Source of the DNA: Microcaldota archaeon
GTDB lineage: Archaea > Iainarchaeota > Iainarchaeia > JAADDC01
Length of the DNA stretch: 8,912 nt
Direction: 5' to 3'
Assembly (NCBI GenBank): GCA_027074515.1
Contig: JALTCQ010000043.1
Location: 1 to 8,912 of the forward strand
The notes below the pieces were generated by a model that was not told the DNA's origin, did not search any database, and was given only the letters and a program-made list of their open reading frames with translations. The first letter of the stretch is position 1, and each line of letters begins with the position of its first letter. A program made the position numbers and the translations under genes. Shown here one piece after another: positions 1 through 6,830 of this stretch.

Positions 1-3
1 GAT

Positions 4-23
4 AAAAAAATGGGCTAAAGCCC
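4..23 (-). terminator. Hairpin plus T-run terminator of the thermosome gene
   Basis: On the minus strand the thermosome TGA is followed at once by GGGC-TTTA-GCCC, a 4-bp GC stem with a 4-base loop at 12-23, then one A and seven T residues (10-4). Archaeal RNA polymerase stops mainly at T-runs, so the T7 tract is the main signal and the small stem may help. The position directly after the stop codon supports a role in ending this transcript. Confidence 0.65.
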
Positions 24-1658
24 TCAGTCAAAGTCCATGTCGCTGCCACCCTCATTCTCGTTACCACTGGACTTCTTGCTGGCCGCGATGATGTCGTCTA
101 TCTTCAGTATCAGGCGCGCTGCCTCGCTGGCAGACATGATGGCCTGGGACTTGACCTTGACGGGCTCTATGACGTTCTTCTCCTTCATGTTGGCGATGTC
201 ACCAGCAAAGACGTCAACACCCCAGTACTTACCGTCCTTCTCGCCAGTGTGCTTGGAGCGCAGGCGGACGATGGTGTCAATTGGATCCATACCAGAGGTC
301 TCTGCCAGCGTTCTGGGAATTACCTCGAGGGCGTCGGCGAAGGCCTCTATTGCAAGCTGCTCCTTACCGCCGACCGTCTTTGCGTAGTCCCTGAGCTTGA
401 TGGAGAGCTCCATCTCCGCAGCACCACCACCCGCAACGATGGCGCCGCTCTCAATGGCAGAGGCCACCGCACCGATGGCGTCACGGAGCGCACGCTCTGC
501 CTCGTCAACCACGTGCTCTGCACCACCGCGGACGAGGATGGTCACCGCCTTGGGGTTCTTGCAGCCCTCCACGAAGATCATGCTCTCGCCAGCAACCTTG
601 CGCTCCTCAACAAGGTCTGCCTCGCCAAGGTCGTCGGTAGTGAGATCCTCAACGCGGGTGACGATCTTGGCACCGGTTGCACGGGCGAGCTTCTCCATGT
701 CGCTCTTCTTCACACGGCGGACAGCGAGGATACCTGCCTTTGCGAGGTAGTGCTGGGCCAAGTCGTCAATGCCCTTCTGAACGAAGACAACATTCGCCCC
801 AGAGGCCTTGATCTGATCAACCATCTCCTTCAGCATCATCTCTTCCTGCTCGATGAACGCCTGGAGCTGGTCTGGGGACGTGATGTTGATCTTTGCGTCA
901 GTCTCAGTCTCCTTGACCTCGAGGGCGCTGTTGATCAGGGCAATCTTTGCCTTCTCAACGCGCTTGGGCATCTGTGGGTGGACACGCTCCTTGTCAATGA
1001 CGATGCCCTTTACAAGCTCCGTGTCGGACATGGAGCCGCCCTGCTTCTTCTCAAGCTTGATCTGGTCGATGTCAATGACGATCTTGTCGTCATACTCTTC
1101 TGCAACCATCTTGACGGCATCAACCACGATCTGTGCAAGCTTCTCCCTTGCCTCCGTGATCTTGGAGTTCAGGGCGGTTGCGGCGATCTTCTTGAGCACC
1201 TCGTCGTCATGAATGTTTACGGGATCTCCGATGTCCTTGAGAAGCTCAACGGCCTTGTCCGCGGCCATGCGGTAACCCTTCATGATGATGCTCGGGTGAA
1301 TCTCCTGGTCGAGGAGGCGCTCAGCCGCACCCAGGAGCTCACCGGCGATAACCGTTGCAGTGGTCGTACCGTCGCCAGCCTCCTCGTCCTGGGTCTTGGC
1401 GACTTCCACCATGATCTTGCCTGCGGGATGCTCGATGCTCATCTCCTTGAGAATCGTGGCACCGTCGTTCGTGATCGTAATGTCTCCGAGCTCGTCCACG
1501 AGCATCTTGTCCATACCCTTTGGACCGAGAGTCGTTCGAACGATGTTCGCAACTGCGCGGGCCACAAGAATGTTCAGCCTCTGGGCGTCACGACCCACAA
1601 CACGCTGGGCACCCTCACCGAGGACCACACCCTGCGTACCCTGCTGAATGTTCACCAT
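24..1658 (-). CDS. ths: Thermosome subunit (group II chaperonin)
   Basis: Cytosolic ATP-driven chaperonin subunit that assembles into double-ring cages and folds proteins, especially under heat stress. The product is 544 residues, normal for the family. Visible motifs are TTLGPKGMD (42-50), NDGATIL (64-70), the ATPase loop GDGTTT (95-100, with Asp96), the helical-protrusion/lid region around residues 220-285, a DEAERALRDA segment whose Asp393 matches the family's catalytic Asp, GGG at 410-412, and DVFAGDI (482-488). The tail is acidic and Gly/Ser-rich, ending SDMDFD, and lacks the GGM repeats seen in some chaperonins. The open frame extends 12 codons further upstream, but the ATG at 1658 has GGAGGTGG six bases before it and gives the expected N-terminus MVNIQQG. 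The gene is monocistronic here, divergent from pgi and closed by a hairpin/T-run. Subunit type (alpha or beta) cannot be decided. Confidence 0.97.
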   Translation of the reverse strand: MVNIQQGTQGVVLGEGAQRVVGRDAQRLNILVARAVANIVRTTLGPKGMDKMLVDELGDITITNDGATILKEMSIEHPAGKIMVEVAKTQDEEAGDGTTTATVIAGELLGAAERLLDQEIHPSIIMKGYRMAADKAVELLKDIGDPVNIHDDEVLKKIAATALNSKITEAREKLAQIVVDAVKMVAEEYDDKIVIDIDQIKLEKKQGGSMSDTELVKGIVIDKERVHPQMPKRVEKAKIALINSALEVKETETDAKINITSPDQLQAFIEQEEMMLKEMVDQIKASGANVVFVQKGIDDLAQHYLAKAGILAVRRVKKSDMEKLARATGAKIVTRVEDLTTDDLGEADLVEERKVAGESMIFVEGCKNPKAVTILVRGGAEHVVDEAERALRDAIGAVASAIESGAIVAGGGAAEMELSIKLRDYAKTVGGKEQLAIEAFADALEVIPRTLAETSGMDPIDTIVRLRSKHTGEKDGKYWGVDVFAGDIANMKEKNVIEPVKVKSQAIMSASEAARLILKIDDIIAASKKSSGNENEGGSDMDFD

Positions 1659-1664
1659 CTCGTA

Positions 1665-1672
1665 CCACCTCC
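1665..1672 (-). promoter_or_regulatory. Shine-Dalgarno site of the thermosome gene
   Basis: GGAGGTGG on the minus strand lies six bases before the ATG at 1658. It matches the start of the archaeal consensus GGAGGTGAT and decides this start over the longer open frame. Confidence 0.85.
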
Positions 1673-1682
1673 ATAATTTATG
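1672..1682. repeat. Small dyad CATAA-T-TTATG before the thermosome ribosome site
   Basis: A perfect 5-bp inverted repeat around one base lies in the thermosome leader and touches the first G of the ribosome binding site. It sits downstream of the predicted transcription start, so it could be a repressor operator or a short AU-rich hairpin. With only five AT-rich base pairs it could also be chance. Confidence 0.25.
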
Positions 1683-1718
1683 ATGGACATACACTCATAC
1701 AAATGCATGCCCAGCAAT

Positions 1719-1726
1719 GTTTTTAA
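1719..1726 (-). promoter_or_regulatory. TATA box of the thermosome promoter
   Basis: On the minus strand the octamer TTAAAAAC is preceded by CCACCC, the place of a BRE. A start about 26 bases downstream (near 1698) would give a leader of about 40 bases that includes the GGAGGTGG site. The same octamer occurs on the other strand for pgi. I recognise no archaeal heat-shock regulator site with confidence. Confidence 0.55.
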
Positions 1727-1742
1727 GGGTGGTGAGCAAGGG

Positions 1743-1750
1743 TTAAAAAC
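1743..1750 (+). promoter_or_regulatory. TATA box of the pgi promoter, leaderless
   Basis: TTAAAAAC centred near 1746 lies about 25 bases before the pgi ATG at 1771. This is the usual TATA-to-start distance, so transcription would begin at or next to the start codon and the mRNA would be leaderless. No Shine-Dalgarno sequence precedes the ATG, which agrees. Confidence 0.6.
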
Positions 1751-1770
1751 CGAGAAAACGTTGTTTACTC

Positions 1771-2448
1771 ATGTTCAAGTTTGAATGGTCGGGCAAGAAG
1801 TTGAAAACGCCCTGGAAGACGTACGAGGCAAGTATTAGACGAATTTTTGACCTGAAGGACGTGCTTCTGGACGAACCGAAGGAAGATGGAGACGCATACT
1901 ACATGTTCCGCGGCGTTCACCGCCCAGAGGACGAGAAAAAGTTCGAATTCTACAATGTCCGCTACGACATCACAGTAATCCCACCGAAGATGATCGGGAG
2001 AGAATACATTAAGACGTACGGGCACTACCACCCAGAGGCAGAGCCAGGACTATCCTACCCGGAGGTCTACGAAGTTCTGCAGGGTCATGCTCTCTTCCTA
2101 CAGCAAACGTCGGACGTATCCGAACTTCTTGTGACGGAAGCGAAGGCAGGAGACGTTGTAATTATGATTCCGAACCACGGGCACGTTACTGTAAACGTTG
2201 GAGACGGGCCGCTCATCATGGCAAACCTCGTATCGTCGAAATTCTCGTCAAACTACGAACCGGTGAAGGAAAAACACGGCTTTGCCTGGTACTACACAGC
2301 GGAAGGCTGGGTAAAGAACGAACACTACGATAAGCATCCTGAGATACGAGAAACTGAACCAAATGCTATACCATCGGACATATACTCCCTGTTCGTGGAC
2401 TATCCACACCTCTTCGACTGGCTGAACCGACCGAGCAGGCTGTGGTGA
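1771..2448 (+). CDS. pgi: Archaeal cupin-type glucose-6-phosphate isomerase
   Basis: Metal-dependent interconversion of glucose 6-phosphate and fructose 6-phosphate in glycolysis and gluconeogenesis, cytosolic. This is the cupin family of Pyrococcus and Thermococcus, unrelated to the common PGI fold. The cupin metal motif is clear: GHYHP with His85 and His87, Glu98 in PEVYE and His138 in GHVTVN match the two His, Glu and distal His ligands of the Pyrococcus furiosus enzyme. At 225 residues it is longer than the roughly 190 of that enzyme. The excess lies in a longer loop between His87 and Glu98 and in an aromatic C-terminal extension from about residue 185 (YSLFVDYPHLFDWL). The ATG is the only sensible start and is probably leaderless. 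Transcription of gatD begins just behind it, so the two may be separate units or read through. Confidence 0.93.
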   Translation: MFKFEWSGKKLKTPWKTYEASIRRIFDLKDVLLDEPKEDGDAYYMFRGVHRPEDEKKFEFYNVRYDITVIPPKMIGREYIKTYGHYHPEAEPGLSYPEVYEVLQGHALFLQQTSDVSELLVTEAKAGDVVIMIPNHGHVTVNVGDGPLIMANLVSSKFSSNYEPVKEKHGFAWYYTAEGWVKNEHYDKHPEIRETEPNAIPSDIYSLFVDYPHLFDWLNRPSRLW

Positions 2449-2451
2449 GGG

Positions 2452-2461
2452 CATAAAAAAA
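2452..2461 (+). promoter_or_regulatory. TATA-like element before gatD
   Basis: CATAAAAAAA, starting four bases after the pgi stop, is centred about 26 bases before the gatD ATG at 2482. No ribosome binding site precedes that ATG, so a leaderless gatD-gatE mRNA starting near 2482 is the simplest reading. Read-through from pgi is not excluded. Confidence 0.5.
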
Positions 2462-2465
2462 CAGC

Positions 2466-2488
2466 CACCCACATTCATAGGATGGGTG
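2466..2488. repeat. Inverted repeat CACCCA-N11-TGGGTG across the gatD start codon
   Basis: A perfect 6-bp inverted repeat has arms at 2466-2471 and 2483-2488 around the predicted transcription and translation start of gatD. It could be an operator, or a hairpin hiding the start codon in read-through transcripts from pgi. It could also be chance, as the arms are short. Confidence 0.25.
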
Positions 2489-3780
2489 TCCAACCGGGAG
2501 ACGTCGTGGAAATCGTGAAGGACGGGGTGACGTACAGGGGGACCGTCCTGCCGAGAACCGAAGAAATCCCCGACAACGTTTTGGTAATTAAGCTCAAGAA
2601 CGGCTACAACATAGGGATCAAAATCACGCCCGAGGCGGAGATACGAATTATAGCAAAGGGGGAACCCCCCAAAAAGTACAAGGCGCCAGTAAAAGTTGTG
2701 AAACGGGAAGATTTACCAACGGCAGCCATCGTTGCAACCGGAGGGACTATCGCTTCCCGCGTGGACTATAAGACCGGTGGAGTTGTTGCAGAGTTCACTG
2801 CGGAGGACTTCCTGCTATCGTTCCCCGAGATCGCGGAGCTGGCGAACCTCCGGCTGAAACAGGTGTCAAACATCTTCTCGGAGGACATGATGCCAGAGTA
2901 CTGGGTGAAAATCGCTGAAGGCGTTGGAGAGGTCATCAAGAAGGGTGTTGACGGCGTGGTGATCACCCACGGAACGGACACAATGCACTACACCGCCGCG
3001 TTCCTCTCCTTCGCACTGAGAAACGCTCCCGTTCCTATCGTCCTCGTTGGAGCACAAAGATCATCGGACAGACCTTCTTCCGACGCAGCAATCAACCTCA
3101 TGAACGCTATAAACGTCGCCGTGAATTCCGACCTCGCTGGGACGTTTATCGTCATGCACGAAACCATGAGCGATGACTGGACCACAATCCACCCGGGCAC
3201 AAGAGCGCGAAAGATGCACACGAGCAGAAGAGATACGTTCAAGACGATTGGAGATAGACCTGTGGGCCGATCCCTCGTTCTAGCCAGGGGCGGGCGGATA
3301 GTAGAGAAAACGATCGAGATCTGGCGGGACGAGTTCAGAAGGCGCGGACAGGAGGGCTTTAGAGTTGATGCAAAGATCAATCCGAACGTCTTCCTGCTCA
3401 AATCGGTCCCAGGACTCAGAAAAGACATATTCGAGAGGATTCTAATGGAGCACGACGGCGTCATCATCGAGGGGACTGGCCTTGGCCATGTAAGGCAGGA
3501 GCTTATTCCTTCGATCGCCGAAGCGACGGAGAGCGGCGTTTTCGTGGGCATTACGCCACAACCGCTCTTCGGAAGGGTACATCCGCACGTCTATTCCACA
3601 GCGGTAAAGATGGTGAGCGTAGGGGCTGTTTACCTTGAGGACATGCTTCCGGAAACAGCCCTTGTTAAACTCATGTGGTCGCTCGGTCATTCAAAGGATC
3701 GCGAAAGGGTGAAGGAAATCATGCTGACGAACTACGCGGGAGAGATAACCGAACGCTCCCGCCCCAACGCGTTCTGGTGA
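2482..3780 (+). CDS. gatD: Glu-tRNA(Gln) amidotransferase subunit D
   Basis: Asparaginase-like subunit of archaeal GatDE. It releases ammonia, preferably from Asn or Gln, and passes it to GatE, which amidates Glu-tRNA(Gln). This pathway replaces glutaminyl-tRNA synthetase in archaea. The product is 432 residues, standard for GatD. Residues 1 to about 60 form the GatD-specific beta-barrel-like N domain (PGDVVEI, YRGTVLPR). The asparaginase core follows with the expected active site: Thr89 in TGGTIAS, Thr165-Asp166 in HGTDTM, and Lys244 in RKMHTSRRD. The C-terminal part has GTGLGH and ITPQ segments typical of L-asparaginases. The N-domain and the adjoining gatE separate it from a plain asparaginase. 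The stop TGA overlaps the ribosome binding site of gatE, so the two subunits are translationally coupled. Confidence 0.96.
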   Translation: MGVQPGDVVEIVKDGVTYRGTVLPRTEEIPDNVLVIKLKNGYNIGIKITPEAEIRIIAKGEPPKKYKAPVKVVKREDLPTAAIVATGGTIASRVDYKTGGVVAEFTAEDFLLSFPEIAELANLRLKQVSNIFSEDMMPEYWVKIAEGVGEVIKKGVDGVVITHGTDTMHYTAAFLSFALRNAPVPIVLVGAQRSSDRPSSDAAINLMNAINVAVNSDLAGTFIVMHETMSDDWTTIHPGTRARKMHTSRRDTFKTIGDRPVGRSLVLARGGRIVEKTIEIWRDEFRRRGQEGFRVDAKINPNVFLLKSVPGLRKDIFERILMEHDGVIIEGTGLGHVRQELIPSIAEATESGVFVGITPQPLFGRVHPHVYSTAVKMVSVGAVYLEDMLPETALVKLMWSLGHSKDRERVKEIMLTNYAGEITERSRPNAFW

Positions 3781-3781
3781 T
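3776..3781 (+). promoter_or_regulatory. Shine-Dalgarno site of gatE inside the gatD stop
   Basis: GGTGAT overlaps the gatD stop codon and ends four bases before the ATG at 3786. It is a perfect match to the 3' half of GGAGGTGAT. It favours 3786 over the in-frame ATG at 3780, which is itself part of the site. Confidence 0.6.
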
Positions 3782-3785
3782 GCTC

Positions 3786-6110
3786 ATGCGCGTGATCGTA
3801 GTTGCGGGGCTTCCTCGGTCTGGAAAGGACTCCTTTGCGTCGCTCCTCCCGTGGAAGAAGATTGTCTACTCAGAGCTGATCAGAGCGTGGGCAAAGAAGG
3901 AAATCAAGGACAAGAGAGAACTGGGGAAGATTGCGGATCAGTGGCGGGAAGAGTACGGAAAGGACTATCTGACAAAGCTCGCCCTGATGCTGGCAGAGGA
4001 ATACGGGGAAGACACGATCGTTCTGGTTGGCCCGAGGACGGTAGAAGAGGTGGAGTTCGTCAGGGAAAACGTACCGGAGCACACAGTGGTATGGGTCGAT
4101 GCGGACGAAGCAGTGAGACGGAAGAGAGGCGCCGATCCCGAGCGAGAGAAAGAGGATATAGAGCGCGGGCTGCTTGAAATACGGAAAATGGCTGATGTCG
4201 TGATCGGAAACAACGGAACGTTAGAAGAATTGAAGGAGAAAGCGGATTACTTCGTCAAGAACCTTGAATACTACCTCGTCGGGCTGAAGAGCGGGATTGA
4301 GATACACCAACAGCTGGACACGCATAAGCTGTTCTGCTCATGCCCATCAACGCTGCGCGACGACGAGCCTGACGTTGTGGTGGAAAGGTTCCAGCGCCCA
4401 GTGGCTTCAGAGATGGGGACATTTGACCCTGCAGCGCTCGCCGAGTTCAAGAAGGGGAGAAAATATATATACCAAGCGTACTCGGACACCACGTGTCTGG
4501 TAGAACTGGATGAAGAGCCACCGCACGCACCCAACGAGGAGGCCATTGACATCACGCTAACCTTCGCCGAGTTCGTCCATGCAAGGACAGTGGACATGGC
4601 GCAGGTCATGAGAAAGATGGTGATCGACGGATCCAACACGTCGGGCTTCCAGAGGACTATGCTCCTTGCAACGGACGGTTGGATCGATGGGAAACTGTCA
4701 AAAATCCGCATACAGACAATATGTCTAGAAGAGGATTCCGCACGCCCCATTGAACGCAGTGATGACTACGTTATATACCGTGTAGATCGACTGGGCATAC
4801 CCCTCATCGAGATAGCCACGGGTCCGGACATGCACACCCCCGAAGAGGTAAAGGAAGCGGCGGAGCGCATTGGAATACTCTTAAGGGCAACGGGCAAGGT
4901 CAAGCGCGGGCTGGGAACGATACGTCAGGACATAAACATATCCATCCGCGGCGGCGCGCGAATAGAGATCAAAGGAGCCCAGGACCTTGACCTTATCCCA
5001 GAGTACGTGAAAAATGAGGTGCGTCGCCAGAAGGGGCTTCTGGAAATTAAAGACGAGATGCGCAGGCGAGAGTTAGAAGAGAAGGATTTCGAACAGGAAG
5101 TCGTGGACGTTACAGATATCTTTTCAAACACCGGAGCGAAGTTCGTCAGGAAAACAATAGAGCGCGGCGGAAAAGCCCTTGCTATACGCGTTCCCAAGAT
5201 GAGTGGGCTGATCGGGAAGGAGATACAGAAGGGTAGAAGATTTGGAACGGAACTCTCGGACTATGCGAAGGTTTATGCAAAGGTGGGCGGACTTCTGCAT
5301 TCGGACGAACTACCCAAGTATGGAATCGCGGAAGATGAAGTAGAGGCAGTTAGAGAACGTTTGAACTGCAAGGAAGATGACGCATTCATCATCGTCGTTG
5401 ATTCAGAGGAGAAGGCAAGGAAAGCACTGGAAGTTGTCAAGGAACGTCTAAAGCAAGCGCTGCACGGCGTTCCCGAGGAGACAAGGGGGCCAAATCCGGA
5501 CGGAACAACGAGGTTCATGCGTCCACTACCAGGAGCTGCCAGGATGTACCCAGAGACGGACGTTCCTCCCGTATTCATAACAGAGGATCGGCTGAAGCGC
5601 ATAAGGGAGAATCTGCCACCACTACCCGAAGAACGCTACGAAGAGTACAGAAAAATGGGGCTGAACGAGGAGCAGGCAAGAACATTGGTGAAATCCAGGT
5701 ACGTGTTCCTCTTCGACGAGCTCGTTTCGGAGGGCGTGGATCCCAAGACTGCGGCGAACATTTTGCTGACATTCCTGCCCTACTGGAAGCGTCAGGGCTG
5801 GGAGCTGACGGAGGAACAGATCAGGGAACTGGCCCTCGGCTACAACAAGAAGTATCCCAAGGAGGCACTTGACGACATCGTTCCGGAGCTAGCAAAGGGT
5901 AAGAAACTGGACGACGTGCTGAGGGAGAAGGGCATAGAGATACTGGACGAGGAGAAGATCAGGGAATTGGTTGCAAAGATCGTCGAGGAGTTCAAGGCAA
6001 GGGGAGAGGAGCCAAGGATGAACGTGATCATGGGGCGTGCCATGGCAGAGCTCAAGGGAAAGGCACCGGGCAAAGTCGTTGCAAAGATCGTCAGGGAGTT
6101 ACTTCAGTAG
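3786..6110 (+). CDS. gatE: GatE with N-terminal P-loop kinase-like fusion domain
   Basis: GatE phosphorylates the glutamate on Glu-tRNA(Gln) with ATP and amidates it with ammonia from GatD. The 774-residue product has an added domain. Residues 1 to about 158 resemble the UPF0200 / dephospho-CoA-kinase-like P-loop family: VIVVAGLPRSGKDS (Walker A, Lys14), ADQWREEYGKD near 50-60, VGPRTVEEVEF near 81-91, a strand VVWVDADEAVRRKR, and MADVVIGNNGTLEEL. From about 161 a complete GatE begins: GLKSGIEIHQQLDT, LFCSCP (183-187), LEEDSAR (314-320), DRLGIPLIEIATGPD, GLGTIRQDINISI. An insert near 439-560 fits the AspRS-like (GAD) domain, then RPLPGAARMYPETDVPP, then a helical GatB/YqeY-type tail to 774. 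No stop, frameshift or start codon lies near the junction (the last upstream Met is 136), so this is one chain. The start at 3786 follows GGTGAT; 3780 is possible. The last 12 bases overlap the end of the convergent gene. Confidence 0.93.
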   Translation: MRVIVVAGLPRSGKDSFASLLPWKKIVYSELIRAWAKKEIKDKRELGKIADQWREEYGKDYLTKLALMLAEEYGEDTIVLVGPRTVEEVEFVRENVPEHTVVWVDADEAVRRKRGADPEREKEDIERGLLEIRKMADVVIGNNGTLEELKEKADYFVKNLEYYLVGLKSGIEIHQQLDTHKLFCSCPSTLRDDEPDVVVERFQRPVASEMGTFDPAALAEFKKGRKYIYQAYSDTTCLVELDEEPPHAPNEEAIDITLTFAEFVHARTVDMAQVMRKMVIDGSNTSGFQRTMLLATDGWIDGKLSKIRIQTICLEEDSARPIERSDDYVIYRVDRLGIPLIEIATGPDMHTPEEVKEAAERIGILLRATGKVKRGLGTIRQDINISIRGGARIEIKGAQDLDLIPEYVKNEVRRQKGLLEIKDEMRRRELEEKDFEQEVVDVTDIFSNTGAKFVRKTIERGGKALAIRVPKMSGLIGKEIQKGRRFGTELSDYAKVYAKVGGLLHSDELPKYGIAEDEVEAVRERLNCKEDDAFIIVVDSEEKARKALEVVKERLKQALHGVPEETRGPNPDGTTRFMRPLPGAARMYPETDVPPVFITEDRLKRIRENLPPLPEERYEEYRKMGLNEEQARTLVKSRYVFLFDELVSEGVDPKTAANILLTFLPYWKRQGWELTEEQIRELALGYNKKYPKEALDDIVPELAKGKKLDDVLREKGIEILDEEKIRELVAKIVEEFKARGEEPRMNVIMGRAMAELKGKAPGKVVAKIVRELLQ

Positions 6111-6830
6111 CCGCCGGTGCCCTGCACTCTTTAACTCCTTTGAATGGAGTTCTTCCAAAACGTCTAGTGGAAACACGCGCTCCGCGAGACTCGGATCCCT
6201 GCGAGAAAGTATTCGTCTCGCGTGATCAATTTTCTCCTTCGGGACAAAGAAGTAAGACAGGTGTGCCGGTATCTGGACAATGTACTCCTCTCCAGGCTCG
6301 AGAACGCCGTAGCGATCGTAGTGCTCTGCAGTATTCGGAAGCTTTGAAACGGTAGCAACAACGACCGGATACAGATCCTTTTCTCTCAAACGGCGCTTGG
6401 AAAAAAGTGAGTGAAGTTTCGAAGACAAGGTCCTGGACAAGCTCTGAATATATGCCCAATCCTTCCGATTTCCGAGCTTAGCGGAGCGCACATCGTCGAA
6501 AATGGAGCGAACCTCGCTCAGCACCCCCTCATCCAAGGCGCGAGATACAGCAACGCTATGTTTCGCGTACTTTGCAGCCAGAATAGGGTCCCTCGTTACA
6601 GAGACAGCGCGCCGGGCAACAGAACCGGGCTCAAGAGCAAAGAACTGCTCGCCGGTAGGTGTTACAATGTTTCTCCGCTGAAGCACGTTCCAGGGAGCAA
6701 TAGCTCCAATTTCAGCCACTCCGTGAAATACAGGGGATGCTGTGCCGTGAAAGACGAGCCATTTCTTGCGGAACCTGCCATGATCTCTCCGCACGAGATC
6801 CATGAAGCGTCTTAGCTCGTCTGTGCTCAT
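6099..6830 (-). CDS. ADP-ribosyltransferase-like protein A (distal paralogue)
   Basis: I do not recognise a named family. The product is 243 residues, basic, soluble, with no signal peptide or membrane segment. It is a clear paralogue of the gene just upstream: FHGT (27-30, His28), VSVTRD...AAKYA (76-89, Tyr88), YPVVVA (154-159), E-x-GEEYIVQIPA (178-189), FFVP (194-197) and FPLDVLEEL match in order. A His near the N-terminus in HGT, a T-x-D...A..YA strand-helix, and a late Glu in EYIV-like context are the layout of ADP-ribosyltransferases of the H-Y-E class (PARP, diphtheria toxin, Tpt1/KptA). I infer NAD+ binding or transfer to RNA or protein; the target is unknown. ATG overlaps the upstream stop (ATGA) with GGGTG five bases before. 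It is the last gene of the operon and its end overlaps gatE tail to tail. Coding reality is near certain; the fold call is moderate. Confidence 0.85.
   Translation of the reverse strand: MSTDELRRFMDLVRRDHGRFRKKWLVFHGTASPVFHGVAEIGAIAPWNVLQRRNIVTPTGEQFFALEPGSVARRAVSVTRDPILAAKYAKHSVAVSRALDEGVLSEVRSIFDDVRSAKLGNRKDWAYIQSLSRTLSSKLHSLFSKRRLREKDLYPVVVATVSKLPNTAEHYDRYGVLEPGEEYIVQIPAHLSYFFVPKEKIDHARRILSRRDPSLAERVFPLDVLEELHSKELKSAGHRRLLK

Noticed and set aside
249..1676. Long plus-strand open frame of 475 codons across the thermosome gene
   Set aside because: It is a shadow: the minus-strand protein is a full, motif-complete thermosome, while this translation is Leu/His/Asp-rich with no recognisable domain.
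1703..1710. Palindromes ATGCAT and GCATGC in the thermosome leader region
   Set aside because: They are short and common; nothing ties them to a known archaeal regulator.
3675..3785. Longer gatE start inside gatD
   Set aside because: The extra 37 residues overlap gatD and precede a normal beta-strand/Walker A start; GGTGAT and the ATG at 3786 are the better start.
4458..4473. AAATATATATACC, a strong TATA-like sequence inside gatE
   Set aside because: It encodes KYIYQ within the conserved GatE core, and no suitable start codon or gene lies about 26 bases downstream in either direction.
4765..4780. Second TATA-like run (TTATATACC) inside gatE
   Set aside because: It encodes VIYR in a conserved stretch before DRLGIPLIE; no gene start follows.
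6140..6815. Plus-strand open frames under the ART-like gene A (6140-6355 and 6411-6815)
   Set aside because: The minus-strand product is conserved with its paralogue motif by motif, and these frames have no ribosome site and no coherent protein character.
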